Assembly: GCF_006159205.1 (NCBI RefSeq)
Contig: NZ_CP040812.1
Span: forward strand, 1,984,001-2,048,000
Length of the DNA: 64,000 bases
Origin: Antarcticibacterium flavum
Lineage (GTDB): Bacteria > Bacteroidota > Bacteroidia > Flavobacteriales > Flavobacteriaceae
Reading direction: 5' to 3'
Both the position numbers and the translations under genes were made by a program. The notes beneath the pieces were generated by a model, which ran no database searches, was not told the DNA's origin, and worked only from the letters and a program-made list of their open reading frames with translations. Shown piece after piece: positions 33,799 to 42,046 of the stretch (positions are counted from its first letter, which is position 1; each line of letters opens with the position of its first letter).

Positions 33799-35385
33799 TT
33801 GAAGAACAACAACAAAATATACCTTCCGCTCTTATTGGGGCTTGTTTGTGCCGCAGGGATCCTGCTTGGCTCAAAGATAAACTTTACCCAAAATCAGGGG
33901 CTTTTTTCCTCCAATCCCAAGAAGGAAAAACTCAACCGGCTTATAGATTACATTGACTACGAATATGTAGACGCGGTGAATACAGATAGTATTGTGGATA
34001 TCACGGTGAACAGGATCCTGGAGAATCTGGACCCTCATTCAGTCTATATCCCACAGCAGGAATATGCCAGTGTTTCAGAAAGTATGAAAGGCGATTTTGT
34101 TGGGATAGGCGTAAGTTTCCAGAGTGTAAATGACACCATTGTCGTAATACAGCCCCTTAAAGGAGGCCCCAGCGAACGCATAGGGATCAAAGGCGGGGAC
34201 CGCATCCTCTATGCCAATGACGAGCAGCTTTTTGACCGCAATATGACCAATGATTCGCTTATAAGTCAGCTTAAAGGAGTCGAGAATTCAAATGTTACCC
34301 TTACGGTTTTTCGAAAAGGACTAAAAGATCTGCTCAAGTTCAATGTAAAGCGTGGAAGGGTACCTTTAAAAAGTGTGGATGCTGCATATATGCTTACCAA
34401 TGATCTTGGGTACATTAAAATAAACCGTTTTGCTGAAACTACTTTTAAAGAATTTAAGGAAAGCCTTAAAGAATTAAAGAGACAGGGAGCAACCCAAATC
34501 GCTTTGGACCTTAGGGATAATCCTGGCGGTTATCTTTCAGAAGCCATAAATATAGTAGATGAATTCCTGGAAGACGGGAAGCCAATCCTCTTTACCAAAA
34601 ACAAGAAAGGGGCTATGGAAGAGACTTTTTCCAGTAGAAAGGGTACTTATGAGGACAAGGAGATCTTTGTTCTTATCAATGAGAATTCTGCTTCTGCCAG
34701 TGAGATCATAGCGGGGGCCTTCCAGGATAATGACAGGGGTACCATTATTGGACGTAGATCTTATGGAAAAGGCCTGGTGCAAAGGGAAATGGAACTGGGC
34801 GACGGCAGTGCTGTGCGTCTTACAATTGCGCGTTATTATACTCCTACAGGGAGGTCCATTCAGAAATCTTATGAAGAAGGCAATGAGGCTTACTTCAATG
34901 ACTATATACGCCGGTATAAGAACGGTGAACTTTCCAGTGCCGATAGTATAAGCGTGGATGACAGTTTGAAATATGTGACCCCGGGAGGACGCATAGTTTA
35001 TGGTGGTGGGGGAATAATTCCGGATGTGTTTGTGCCAAAGGATACCAATGTGGAGAAGGAAAACCTTACCTATATCCTGCGCAGCGGCTTCCTGAGCACT
35101 TTCGTATTCCAGCAGCTTGAAAAAGACCGTAGCTTTTACAACTCCCTTAGCTGGGAAGAATTCAACAACCGGGAACTTGTAAATGATGAGACTGTAGAGG
35201 ACTTTCGTAGATATGCCCGCTCCCAGAATATTCCTGTGAGGATCAATAACTATAAGCCCCTGGTGAAACGTTACCTAACGGCTGTTATGGCCCAGCAATT
35301 GTTTGGCACCGATGAATTTCAGCGATTAATTAATGAAGATGACCGAATTGTAGAAAAAGTCATTGAATTATCTAAAAGTTCCTAG
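33799..35385 (+). CDS. S41 family C-terminal processing protease
   Basis: 528 residues. The start is TTG directly after the TAA of the deaminase gene (no ATG nearby fits the signal sequence). An N-terminal membrane anchor (about 8-24) precedes a PDZ domain (about 95-185: GIGVSFQSVNDTIVVIQPLK) and the protease core with LRDNPGGYLSEAI (238-250), NENSASASEII (294-304, nucleophile Ser) and RSYGKGLVQ (320-328, Lys 324). These Ser/Lys enzymes trim or degrade periplasmic proteins from the C-terminus. Confidence 0.92.
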   Translation: MKNNNKIYLPLLLGLVCAAGILLGSKINFTQNQGLFSSNPKKEKLNRLIDYIDYEYVDAVNTDSIVDITVNRILENLDPHSVYIPQQEYASVSESMKGDFVGIGVSFQSVNDTIVVIQPLKGGPSERIGIKGGDRILYANDEQLFDRNMTNDSLISQLKGVENSNVTLTVFRKGLKDLLKFNVKRGRVPLKSVDAAYMLTNDLGYIKINRFAETTFKEFKESLKELKRQGATQIALDLRDNPGGYLSEAINIVDEFLEDGKPILFTKNKKGAMEETFSSRKGTYEDKEIFVLINENSASASEIIAGAFQDNDRGTIIGRRSYGKGLVQREMELGDGSAVRLTIARYYTPTGRSIQKSYEEGNEAYFNDYIRRYKNGELSSADSISVDDSLKYVTPGGRIVYGGGGIIPDVFVPKDTNVEKENLTYILRSGFLSTFVFQQLEKDRSFYNSLSWEEFNNRELVNDETVEDFRRYARSQNIPVRINNYKPLVKRYLTAVMAQQLFGTDEFQRLINEDDRIVEKVIELSKSS

Positions 35386-35398
35386 TATATTCGTAAGC

Positions 35399-35704
35399 AT
35401 GGATGCCTATAATGACTATACGGCCATTTTTTTATTGTTGTCCCCCCTGTGTTTCTACATAATAGCTGTAAGCTTCAGGTTAATGGACAACAGTGCCTTG
35501 TTATTCCTGCAAAAGGAGATCCTGGTAGACTCTTCAAATGTCTCTTTAAAAGCAATCGAGGAACAGATAAAATCCTCTGCCGACTTTAGATTTAAAAAGC
35601 AACTTAAGCGCGCGTTACTGTTCAGGAAACTCCACAGGATCTTTATTATCATTATGATCGCCTGCCTTCCCGTAACTGTGATTACCTACTTTACCTTATT
35701 CTAA
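35399..35704 (+). CDS. Small membrane protein, unknown
   Basis: 101 residues from ATG 35399; an earlier in-frame start at 35363 would overlap the protease gene. Two hydrophobic helices (about 7-27 and 75-98) flank a charged amphipathic middle (KAIEEQIKSSADFRFKKQLK). No family recognised. It follows the S41 protease by 13 bp and may be its operon partner. Its 3' end overlaps the convergent oxidoreductase gene by 9 bp. Confidence 0.65.
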   Translation: MDAYNDYTAIFLLLSPLCFYIIAVSFRLMDNSALLFLQKEILVDSSNVSLKAIEEQIKSSADFRFKKQLKRALLFRKLHRIFIIIMIACLPVTVITYFTLF

Positions 35705-36304
35705 TTTATCGTGCACCTTAGTGTGCTCTCCATCATTCCACAAGGTCAAAATATCTGTAGCAACGGCAGCTCCACTCCCACAGGCTATAGCATACTGGCT
35801 CCTGTGACCTGCAAGGGTACCTGCAACATAAAGTCCCGGGAGCACCAGGTGGTCTTCATTCTTTAATTGTATCCTGTTCTTTGCTGAAGGGGATTTTTTA
35901 TGCGGAATGATATAGGACTCCAGCCCCTTTATCTTCATAAGGTCTGTATACCCCACAGCGACAACTATAATTTTAGATTTGTAGGAATTTTTATTGGTGC
36001 GTAACCTGATTCCCTCACCCTCAACTGAAATTTCGATCACTTTCTCCCGGGAGATCTGCACTACCTGCGGGTATAATTTCTCCAGATGAACCAGGCCTTC
36101 CCGAAGGATCTCTGCTCCCGTGGTACCCGGGGTAATGCCCAATGCATTATTGATCACAGCAGATTGTAAATGCGAAGCCTTCTGGTGCGCAATAATTCCT
36201 ACAGAATGATTTTGTGCGTAGGATTTTTCTTTCGCCGACCCTAAAACAAGGGCGCAGGAAAGTCCGGCAGCACCGGCCCCTACGATCATCACCTCAAAAT
36301 TCAT
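35696..36304 (-). CDS. FAD-dependent oxidoreductase, thioredoxin reductase-like
   Basis: 202 residues. The Rossmann motif VGAGAAGLSCALVLG (8-22) binds FAD. Near the C-terminus LVLPGLYVAGTLAGHRSQYA is the second FAD-binding segment of the thioredoxin reductase fold. The NADPH domain and redox CxxC are absent, so this is the short single-domain form found in Bacteroidota. The electron acceptor is unknown. It shares a base with the small membrane protein gene upstream. Confidence 0.8.
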   Translation of the reverse strand: MNFEVMIVGAGAAGLSCALVLGSAKEKSYAQNHSVGIIAHQKASHLQSAVINNALGITPGTTGAEILREGLVHLEKLYPQVVQISREKVIEISVEGEGIRLRTNKNSYKSKIIVVAVGYTDLMKIKGLESYIIPHKKSPSAKNRIQLKNEDHLVLPGLYVAGTLAGHRSQYAIACGSGAAVATDILTLWNDGEHTKVHDKLE

Positions 36305-36501
36305 TATTGTTTGGATTTCTTAGCAATAGCACGCGACGTAAGCAGAATGCCCAGGAGTACCAGCACGCAGGCGGCACAAAGGATCCCTATAAGGGCAATC
36401 CCGCTTTGCCCCGCAAGGAGGTTTTCAAAATCCAGTACGGTAAAATTATACCCAATTACTGCCACCGCAATGATCATAAGGATATATATAAAGATCTTCA
36501 T
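36304..36501 (-). CDS. Small two-helix membrane protein
   Basis: 65 residues, two membrane helices (about 3-22 and 33-54) separated by a short acidic loop and ending in KKSKQ. Function unknown. Overlap of stop and start with the FAD protein gene indicates coupled expression. Confidence 0.65.
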   Translation of the reverse strand: MKIFIYILMIIAVAVIGYNFTVLDFENLLAGQSGIALIGILCAACVLVLLGILLTSRAIAKKSKQ

Positions 36502-36546
36502 AATAGATTATTTTTTTTGCCGGAAGCTTAACCTGTAGTTTTCCGG

Positions 36547-37122
36547 TTAATCAAACAGGCTTTGAATATTCGTGGTAAAAAGCTTAACAGCTATCGCCAG
36601 CAAAATTACACCAAATATTTTTCGTATCACATTGATGCCTTGTTTCCCCAAAAACCTTTCCATCTTTCCAGAGGATTTAAGCACAATGTATACAATGATG
36701 ATATTTACCAGGATAGAAGCTACTATATTCACAGTATGATATTCTGCCCTTAGGGAAAGCAGCGTTGTCATGGTACCCGCTCCCGCGATGAGCGGAAAGG
36801 CAAGCGGCACCACCGCAGCAGTCTCTGGTGCGTCATCCTTATATAAAGTAATGCCCAGGATCATTTCCAGAGCAAGAAAGAACAGGATAAAAGAACCAGC
36901 TACCGCAAAGGAATTCACATCTATCCCAATAAGGTTAAGGATCTCCTTCCCCACGAACAGGAACACGATCATAAGGATACCCGCAACAATAGTAGCCTTC
37001 TCGCTTTGAATATGCCCCGCTTTTTTTCGCAGGTCAATGATGATTGGAATACTCCCAATAATATCTATTACCGCAAAAAGGATCATGCTTGCAGTCGCGA
37101 TTTCCCGGAGATCAAAATTCAT
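36547..37122 (-). CDS. MarC family integral membrane protein
   Basis: 191 residues from ATG 37122 (an upstream ATG at 37149 would add nine unlikely residues). Six membrane helices with the MarC signature DIIGSIPIIIDL near the start and PLAFPLIAGAGTMTTLLSL in the middle. MarC/UPF0056 proteins were once thought to be drug exporters; the function is not established. Confidence 0.9.
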   Translation of the reverse strand: MNFDLREIATASMILFAVIDIIGSIPIIIDLRKKAGHIQSEKATIVAGILMIVFLFVGKEILNLIGIDVNSFAVAGSFILFFLALEMILGITLYKDDAPETAAVVPLAFPLIAGAGTMTTLLSLRAEYHTVNIVASILVNIIIVYIVLKSSGKMERFLGKQGINVIRKIFGVILLAIAVKLFTTNIQSLFD

Positions 37123-37269
37123 AATTAAGGATCTTAAAATTCTGGGCAAAATTAAGTTTTAAAACCAGATCCCGCGTTATATAACTGTAAAATAAAGTCT
37201 GTTTTCATTGCCTGTGTTTTTGGCTGCTGAAGTGTTTCTAAAATTCACATAATTAGATATCTTTGCCGC

Positions 37270-37863
37270 ATGTTTCAACTGGGAAAAACCATCGTTTCTG
37301 AAGAGATCTTTGAAAAAGATTTTGTGTGCAACCTCTCTGCCTGCAAAGGTGCCTGCTGTATTGACGGCGACGCCGGCGCCCCTCTTGATGAGGAGGAGAC
37401 CAAAATCCTGGAGGAGATCTATCCTGCAGTAAAACCATTCCTTCGTCCTGAAGGTATCGAAGCCATCGAAAAACAGGGAACTTCGATAATTGGCGAGGAT
37501 GGGGAATTTGAAACCCCGCTGATCGATGGGGCAGATTGTGCTTATGTCACCTTTGACACCAAAGGCATTGCACTTTGTGGCATCGAGGAAGCCTATAACC
37601 AGGGAAAGATCTCCTGGAAAAAACCTGTTTCCTGCCATTTGTATCCCGTAAGAGTGCAGGATTATTCAGAATTTGCGGCTGTGAACTACCACCACTGGCA
37701 TATTTGCGATGATGCCTGCTCCCTGGGGAAGGAATTACAGGTACCGGTATATAAGTTTGTAAAGGAGGCTTTGATTAGAAAATTTGGGGAAGACTGGTAT
37801 GAGGAACTGGAGAAAACTGCCCTGGAGTTTAAACTGAAAAAAGAAAAGGCCGTTAAACGTTAA
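37270..37863 (+). CDS. DUF3109 family cysteine-rich protein
   Basis: 197 residues. Conserved cysteines occur in CNLSACKGACC (20-30), DCAYV, LCGIEEA, SCHLYPVR and ICDDACSLG, a set suited to bind zinc or an iron-sulphur cluster, as in YkgJ-like proteins. DUF3109 is widespread in Bacteroidota; its role is unknown. It is transcribed divergently from marC. Confidence 0.9.
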   Translation: MFQLGKTIVSEEIFEKDFVCNLSACKGACCIDGDAGAPLDEEETKILEEIYPAVKPFLRPEGIEAIEKQGTSIIGEDGEFETPLIDGADCAYVTFDTKGIALCGIEEAYNQGKISWKKPVSCHLYPVRVQDYSEFAAVNYHHWHICDDACSLGKELQVPVYKFVKEALIRKFGEDWYEELEKTALEFKLKKEKAVKR

Positions 37864-38306
37864 TTCCCCTAATCAACTAATTCTTTATATCTCATCTTTG
37901 GTGTGAGATTAAAGATAGGTGAATGTATGTTAAGCCTTGCTGTAAATAATCAGAGACCATATAATTCTCACTCAGGCGTTCACTTTGAATCCGGAATTGT
38001 TTAAGAAATTTCACGCTTTTTAGAATTTCGTCAGGTGTTGTTTCCTATATACGTAGAAGTTAGTCCACGCTCTATATTCTAGCAGCGGAAGCGATCCAGA
38101 CTATTTTAACCGGGCAACAATATTATTTTTAATATCTGAATTCTCCCGTGAGGAATTTTCTTTAAATTTACTGTTCCCTTCCTTAGGAAGCTACTCCAAA
38201 AATGAACCCCTCTGCGATTGCCCGACAGTCCCGGAGCCCTTCACAGTTAAATCCTGTTGCATTCCCCTATTCATCTGCATTTTTAAAGAATTTACAATTT
38301 TATTTT
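37864..38306. other. Intergenic region with a possible gene relic
   Basis: Apart from the minus-strand frame at 37892-38044 (listed separately) nothing is recognised. There are no heptamer arrays here, unlike most long spacers in the window. Confidence 0.45.
37892..38044 (-). pseudogene. Possible C-terminal gene relic
   Basis: An open frame of 50 codons without a start reads TTPDEILKSVKFLKQFRIQS then ERLSENYMVSDYLQQGLTYI and ends at TGA (37892-37894). Residue use looks protein-like (amphipathic helices), and an in-frame TAG lies immediately upstream. No family recognised. Confidence 0.3.
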
Positions 38307-38771
38307 ATGCATAGCATTACTTTACGCCAAATGGCCCTTCTTTTTGTGACCGGTCTTCTAACCTGCTCTATTGCGCAGGCCCAGATCCAAAAACCCGATC
38401 GCCCGATAGAGGACTTTGAATTCCGAAAGAATACTGCCCTGGTATACTCTGTAGATCCCAAAACCAACGGGATCAACGAGGTATTTTTAAAAGAACCCAA
38501 TGTGGAGCACCAGCTCTATAAATTAAAGGAAGATTGTTACAGGTGTGAATATTATTTAGGAAGTGTAGAAGGCACTTTAAAAATAAAGGACAGTAAGATC
38601 GTAAACAGCAGGAGCTCTGTTTTCACTATTAATACAATGGAAAACCTAATGCCCGGCACCGATTTTCTTCCAGGGCCGGAATATGCCCCCGGCAGCCGCT
38701 TTAGTCTGGCAGGAATAAAAACCACTGTTTTGGCCAATCAAAAAGGATCCTTTGTTCTTAAAGCAAATTGA
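38307..38771 (+). CDS. Secreted hypothetical protein
   Basis: 154 residues from ATG 38307. An earlier in-frame ATG at 38202 would put 35 non-signal residues before the signal peptide. The signal peptide (about 1-24) ends AQAQ. The mature part is small and beta-rich with a Cys pair in EDCYRCEYY, perhaps a disulphide. No family recognised. Confidence 0.65.
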   Translation: MHSITLRQMALLFVTGLLTCSIAQAQIQKPDRPIEDFEFRKNTALVYSVDPKTNGINEVFLKEPNVEHQLYKLKEDCYRCEYYLGSVEGTLKIKDSKIVNSRSSVFTINTMENLMPGTDFLPGPEYAPGSRFSLAGIKTTVLANQKGSFVLKAN

Positions 38772-38820
38772 AAATTTGCAGATTATTTTAACCACTGTTT
38801 TTTTCGGAATCGCAGACCGT

Positions 38821-38839
38821 CAATAACTCTAAGTTATTG
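38821..38839 (+). terminator. Weak stem-loop downstream of the secreted protein gene
   Basis: CAATAACT and AGTTATTG form a perfect 8-bp stem with a 3-nt loop, followed by ATTTTG. It could act as a weak terminator for the gene ending at 38771. Confidence 0.4.
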
Positions 38840-38998
38840 ATTTTGTGCGATAAAACTTTTGAAGGATCATTTCTTTTTGTAAATTTAGATCACTTCCCTA
38901 ACAAGTTTAACTCCAAAGCACGAACCCTGCTTCCCACAGCAGTGGAGAAAAAGGAAATTTAATCTGGCCAATTTTCCGGCTGTCCAAATATTAAGCAT

Positions 38999-39958
38999 AT
39001 GAAGTTGAACGATCAAATTATCTCAATATTCCTGCTTTGCAGTTCGCTACTCCTGGCTGGAAATGCCTTTAGCTTCCAGCAGGAGGAAATACGGCATATG
39101 ATGGCACAGGATACTATCCTGGTAGTCTCTACGGGAATGAATTTTGAACTCCCGGCAGAGTTCCCTTCGGGCTGGACAACCTTTAAATATGATAACCGCA
39201 GCGGGGATACGCATTTTTTTGTGCTGGAAAAACTGCCGGAAGGTAAAAGCATAGAGAACACCCGCAAGGAGGTGGTACCTGTATTCAACAGGGCGATGGA
39301 TTATATAAATAACGGCGACAGCGAACAGGGATTTGCTGAATTTAATGACCTCCCGGCCTGGTTCTTTGATGTGGTCTTCACAGGAGGCCCCGGTCTTATT
39401 TCTCCTGGTAGAGCGGCAATCACCACAGTAGATCTCGAGCCCGGCAATTATGTGATAGAATGTTACGTCAAGATGCCCAATGGGATGTTTCATACAGCTA
39501 TGGGCATGCTGGAGGAATTTAAAGTGAAAGAGACTAAAGGAGAAGGAAAACCACCGTATGAGGATGTGCTCCTGGAGATCTCGGCAGATGAAGGCATTAC
39601 CTACAAAGAAAATCCACGTGAGGGGAAAATGAATTTTTCTGTATTCTTTCGCGATCAAAAACCACACGAACATTTTGTAGGACACGATGTGCACCTGGTG
39701 CGGCTGGAGGAGAATGCCAACCTGGATGAATTAAATACCTGGATGAACTGGAGTGATCCAGATGCTTTTAAAACGCCGGTACCAGAAGGGGTCATATTCC
39801 TTGGCGGCACCCAGGAAATGCCCGAAGGAAAGACGTCCTATTTCACTGCCACCCTTACCCCGGGAAATTATGCCTTTATAGCCGAAGTGCCCGACCCAAG
39901 GTCCAAAAATATGCTGGTAACTTTTAGTATCCCCGGCAACAGGTTAAGTAAACGGTGA
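38999..39958 (+). CDS. Secreted protein with cupredoxin-like repeats
   Basis: 319 residues. A signal peptide (about 1-25) is followed by two similar beta domains, each with a DTHFFVLEKLPEG or DVHLVRLEENANL strand and ending PGNYVIECYVKMPNGMFHTA or PGNYAFIAEVPDP. The first has Cys, His and Met spaced as in cupredoxin copper sites (ECY...FHTAMGM); the second lacks them. A periplasmic copper-binding or structural role is possible but unproven. Confidence 0.6.
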   Translation: MKLNDQIISIFLLCSSLLLAGNAFSFQQEEIRHMMAQDTILVVSTGMNFELPAEFPSGWTTFKYDNRSGDTHFFVLEKLPEGKSIENTRKEVVPVFNRAMDYINNGDSEQGFAEFNDLPAWFFDVVFTGGPGLISPGRAAITTVDLEPGNYVIECYVKMPNGMFHTAMGMLEEFKVKETKGEGKPPYEDVLLEISADEGITYKENPREGKMNFSVFFRDQKPHEHFVGHDVHLVRLEENANLDELNTWMNWSDPDAFKTPVPEGVIFLGGTQEMPEGKTSYFTATLTPGNYAFIAEVPDPRSKNMLVTFSIPGNRLSKR

Positions 39959-40053
39959 TAAAATTGGAGGGAAAACAGGTATAGGAAATATATAAATTGG
40001 AAAGTACTTTTTGCAGTTAATATATGAGTATTCCACCTTAAAACTGCTTGGAT

Positions 40054-40800
40054 ATGAGACATCTAATTCTTAAACTGGTAGTGCTCCCGGTGTTCTTTTA
40101 TTTTACCTATAACACCGCTGCACAAAGTAGCCTCCAGGGAAATGTAACCAACTGGACCCAGGGGGAGAGCCTTATCGTTTATTTTGGAATGTTCAATGAT
40201 GAAATGACAAAGATTGGGACCATTAGTGAAGACGGGACCATGAATATTCCATTGGATCCCGATTATTTGAACAGCTTTAGAGAAATTGCTGAAAAAGAAG
40301 CCGCTAACGCCCCACAGGGCTGGTCTATGAGTTATAAGACGCTCGCCACCACCTTCCCCTGTCTTAATGAAGAATCTGCTGTGACTATCAACGGAGAGGC
40401 TATAGTAAGCGGTCTTCCTCAATTATTTCTTACAGACCCATCGGGCTTCACAGAATTGGGGATCCTTTATGCCGCCAGCTCAATCGAAGTTGCCACCTGG
40501 TTAAAATCTTACGGAATGGAGAGTGTAATACCGGGTTATTATTTAGAATGGCTTTTTATGGAAGAGGAAGGATTTGCCAACGGCAAATGTGTAACGCCCA
40601 CCTATACTGGTAATGATAGTGAATCATATGAAGACACATACCTGGTAGATGTAAAGCTGCAAAAGGGCTGGAATATGATCAAATATGAGATTACAGATGT
40701 TTTTACCTCAAAAACAGGAAAAACCTATCCTTCAAAAACACTTGTAAGCAGGGTGGAAAACCTGCCAGAAGATATCCAATGGCTGGCCATTGGAAATTGA
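40054..40800 (+). CDS. Secreted hypothetical protein
   Basis: 248 residues from ATG 40054 (TTG 40048 is a possible alternative). A signal peptide ends near NTAAQ. The mature region begins with a carboxypeptidase-like beta segment (LQGNVTNWTQGESLIVYFGM) and holds a Cys in TTFPCLNEES and another in NGKCVTPTY. No family recognised. It is the middle of three consecutive plus-strand genes for exported proteins, without obvious shared function. Confidence 0.62.
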   Translation: MRHLILKLVVLPVFFYFTYNTAAQSSLQGNVTNWTQGESLIVYFGMFNDEMTKIGTISEDGTMNIPLDPDYLNSFREIAEKEAANAPQGWSMSYKTLATTFPCLNEESAVTINGEAIVSGLPQLFLTDPSGFTELGILYAASSIEVATWLKSYGMESVIPGYYLEWLFMEEEGFANGKCVTPTYTGNDSESYEDTYLVDVKLQKGWNMIKYEITDVFTSKTGKTYPSKTLVSRVENLPEDIQWLAIGN

Positions 40801-40867
40801 GCCCTTACCCCACTAATTTTTAAAGGGATCCAAAGAATGTAGTTTTAATATTTTAAAGATGTACACC

Positions 40868-41692
40868 ATGAAAAAAGTACTAATAACAGGAATCTTAGTG
40901 GCCTTTTGCGCCCTGCCGTTACAAGCGCAGTTTTTAAAGAAGCTTCAGAAAAAAGTGGAGCAAAGGGTTGAAAACACAGTCACCAATAAGGTGGCCGACA
41001 AGGCTGCTGCAGAGGCAGGAAAGTCAATGGATAACATGCTGAATTTTGACTTTGGAAAAACCGGCTTTGCTCCAGGTTTTGAAATGGTGGATGTGGCCGA
41101 GGTGCCGGAGGTGTATGAATTTGAATGGCGCTATGTTATGACTATGAACACTGCCCAGGGGGATATGGAGATGGAATACTTTCTTAAAAAAGATGCCCCC
41201 TATTTTGGAATTCGCATGCCGCAAAATGATGTTTTTATGGTGATGGACCACAAGAGGCAAATGAATGTGATGTACATGAATTCCGGGGAAAACAAAATGG
41301 TCATGGCAACAAAAATGCCTGAACTAACGGCTGAAGATATGAAGGAGGCTGAAGAGTACAACGAGGAAATGTCATTTAAACCCATAGGAAGTAAAGAGAT
41401 CCTGGGTTATGACTGCAAGGGTTTCCAGGCAGAGAATGAGGATATGGTCTATACCTTTTATGTAACCTCAGAGCCGGAAATAAGTTTTAATGACATCTAC
41501 AGGAATGAAAACACACAGCTCCCTAAAGGATTTGATCCGCAATGGCTGGAAGATGCAAATGGACTTATGATGCAAATGATCATGGAGGGCAAGAAAAAAG
41601 CAAAGGAGAACGTCTCAATGACCTGCACTGCATTGGAGAAAAAACCCTTCAGCATCCAAAAGAATGAATACAAGAGTATGGCAGGAGAATAA
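40868..41692 (+). CDS. DUF4412 family exported protein
   Basis: 274 residues from ATG 40868 (an ATG 9 nt earlier is possible). The signal peptide ends QAQ. A lysine-rich helix (FLKKLQKKVEQRVENTVTNK) is followed by a DUF4412-like domain: YEFEWRYVMTMNTAQGDMEM, IGSKEILGYDCKGFQAENED, and a methionine-rich body. Such proteins are probably periplasmic; no activity is known. A strong terminator follows. Confidence 0.75.
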   Translation: MKKVLITGILVAFCALPLQAQFLKKLQKKVEQRVENTVTNKVADKAAAEAGKSMDNMLNFDFGKTGFAPGFEMVDVAEVPEVYEFEWRYVMTMNTAQGDMEMEYFLKKDAPYFGIRMPQNDVFMVMDHKRQMNVMYMNSGENKMVMATKMPELTAEDMKEAEEYNEEMSFKPIGSKEILGYDCKGFQAENEDMVYTFYVTSEPEISFNDIYRNENTQLPKGFDPQWLEDANGLMMQMIMEGKKKAKENVSMTCTALEKKPFSIQKNEYKSMAGE

Positions 41693-41712
41693 ACTAACCG
41701 GCCTTATTTCCG

Positions 41713-41748
41713 GATCCCGTTCTCATCACGAACGGGATCTTTTTTTTT
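41713..41748 (+). terminator. Rho-independent terminator
   Basis: GATCCCGTTC and GAACGGGATC form a perfect 10-bp stem with a 7-nt loop followed by nine T. Confidence 0.9.
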
Positions 41749-42046
41749 CGATTTTGTAAATAACAAAACAAAGGAAGGGGTATTATCCTGGACCTCAACC
41801 AAATGACCCTCAACACTTGTTAAAAATTAATTGAACCTATTTTTATAATCTTTAAAATATATTTGTTTGGAAATCAGCGTTTTGATCCTTTAAAAGCCTT
41901 AAAACAGCATCCAAAATTTCCTGTTTTATGTTAAAAACTTTGTTGAAAACGTTTGCCGGAGTCTCTCCTTTTACCTGATATTAATTTTCATATTTGTTAA
42001 AGCCAAAATCAATACGGCTGATAATCAATACGAAACGGGTCTAAAA
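41749..42046. other. Leader region of the R2-like gene
   Basis: AT-rich, no repeat modules. TATATTTG (41858-41865) resembles a -7 box, but the nearest TTG is 24 bp upstream, so the promoter call is weak. No NrdR-box pair is evident. Confidence 0.35.

Noticed and set aside
37270..38306. tRNA or small RNA gene in the spacer after the DUF3109 gene
   Set aside because: No cloverleaf, T-loop GTTC or CCA end was found on either strand.
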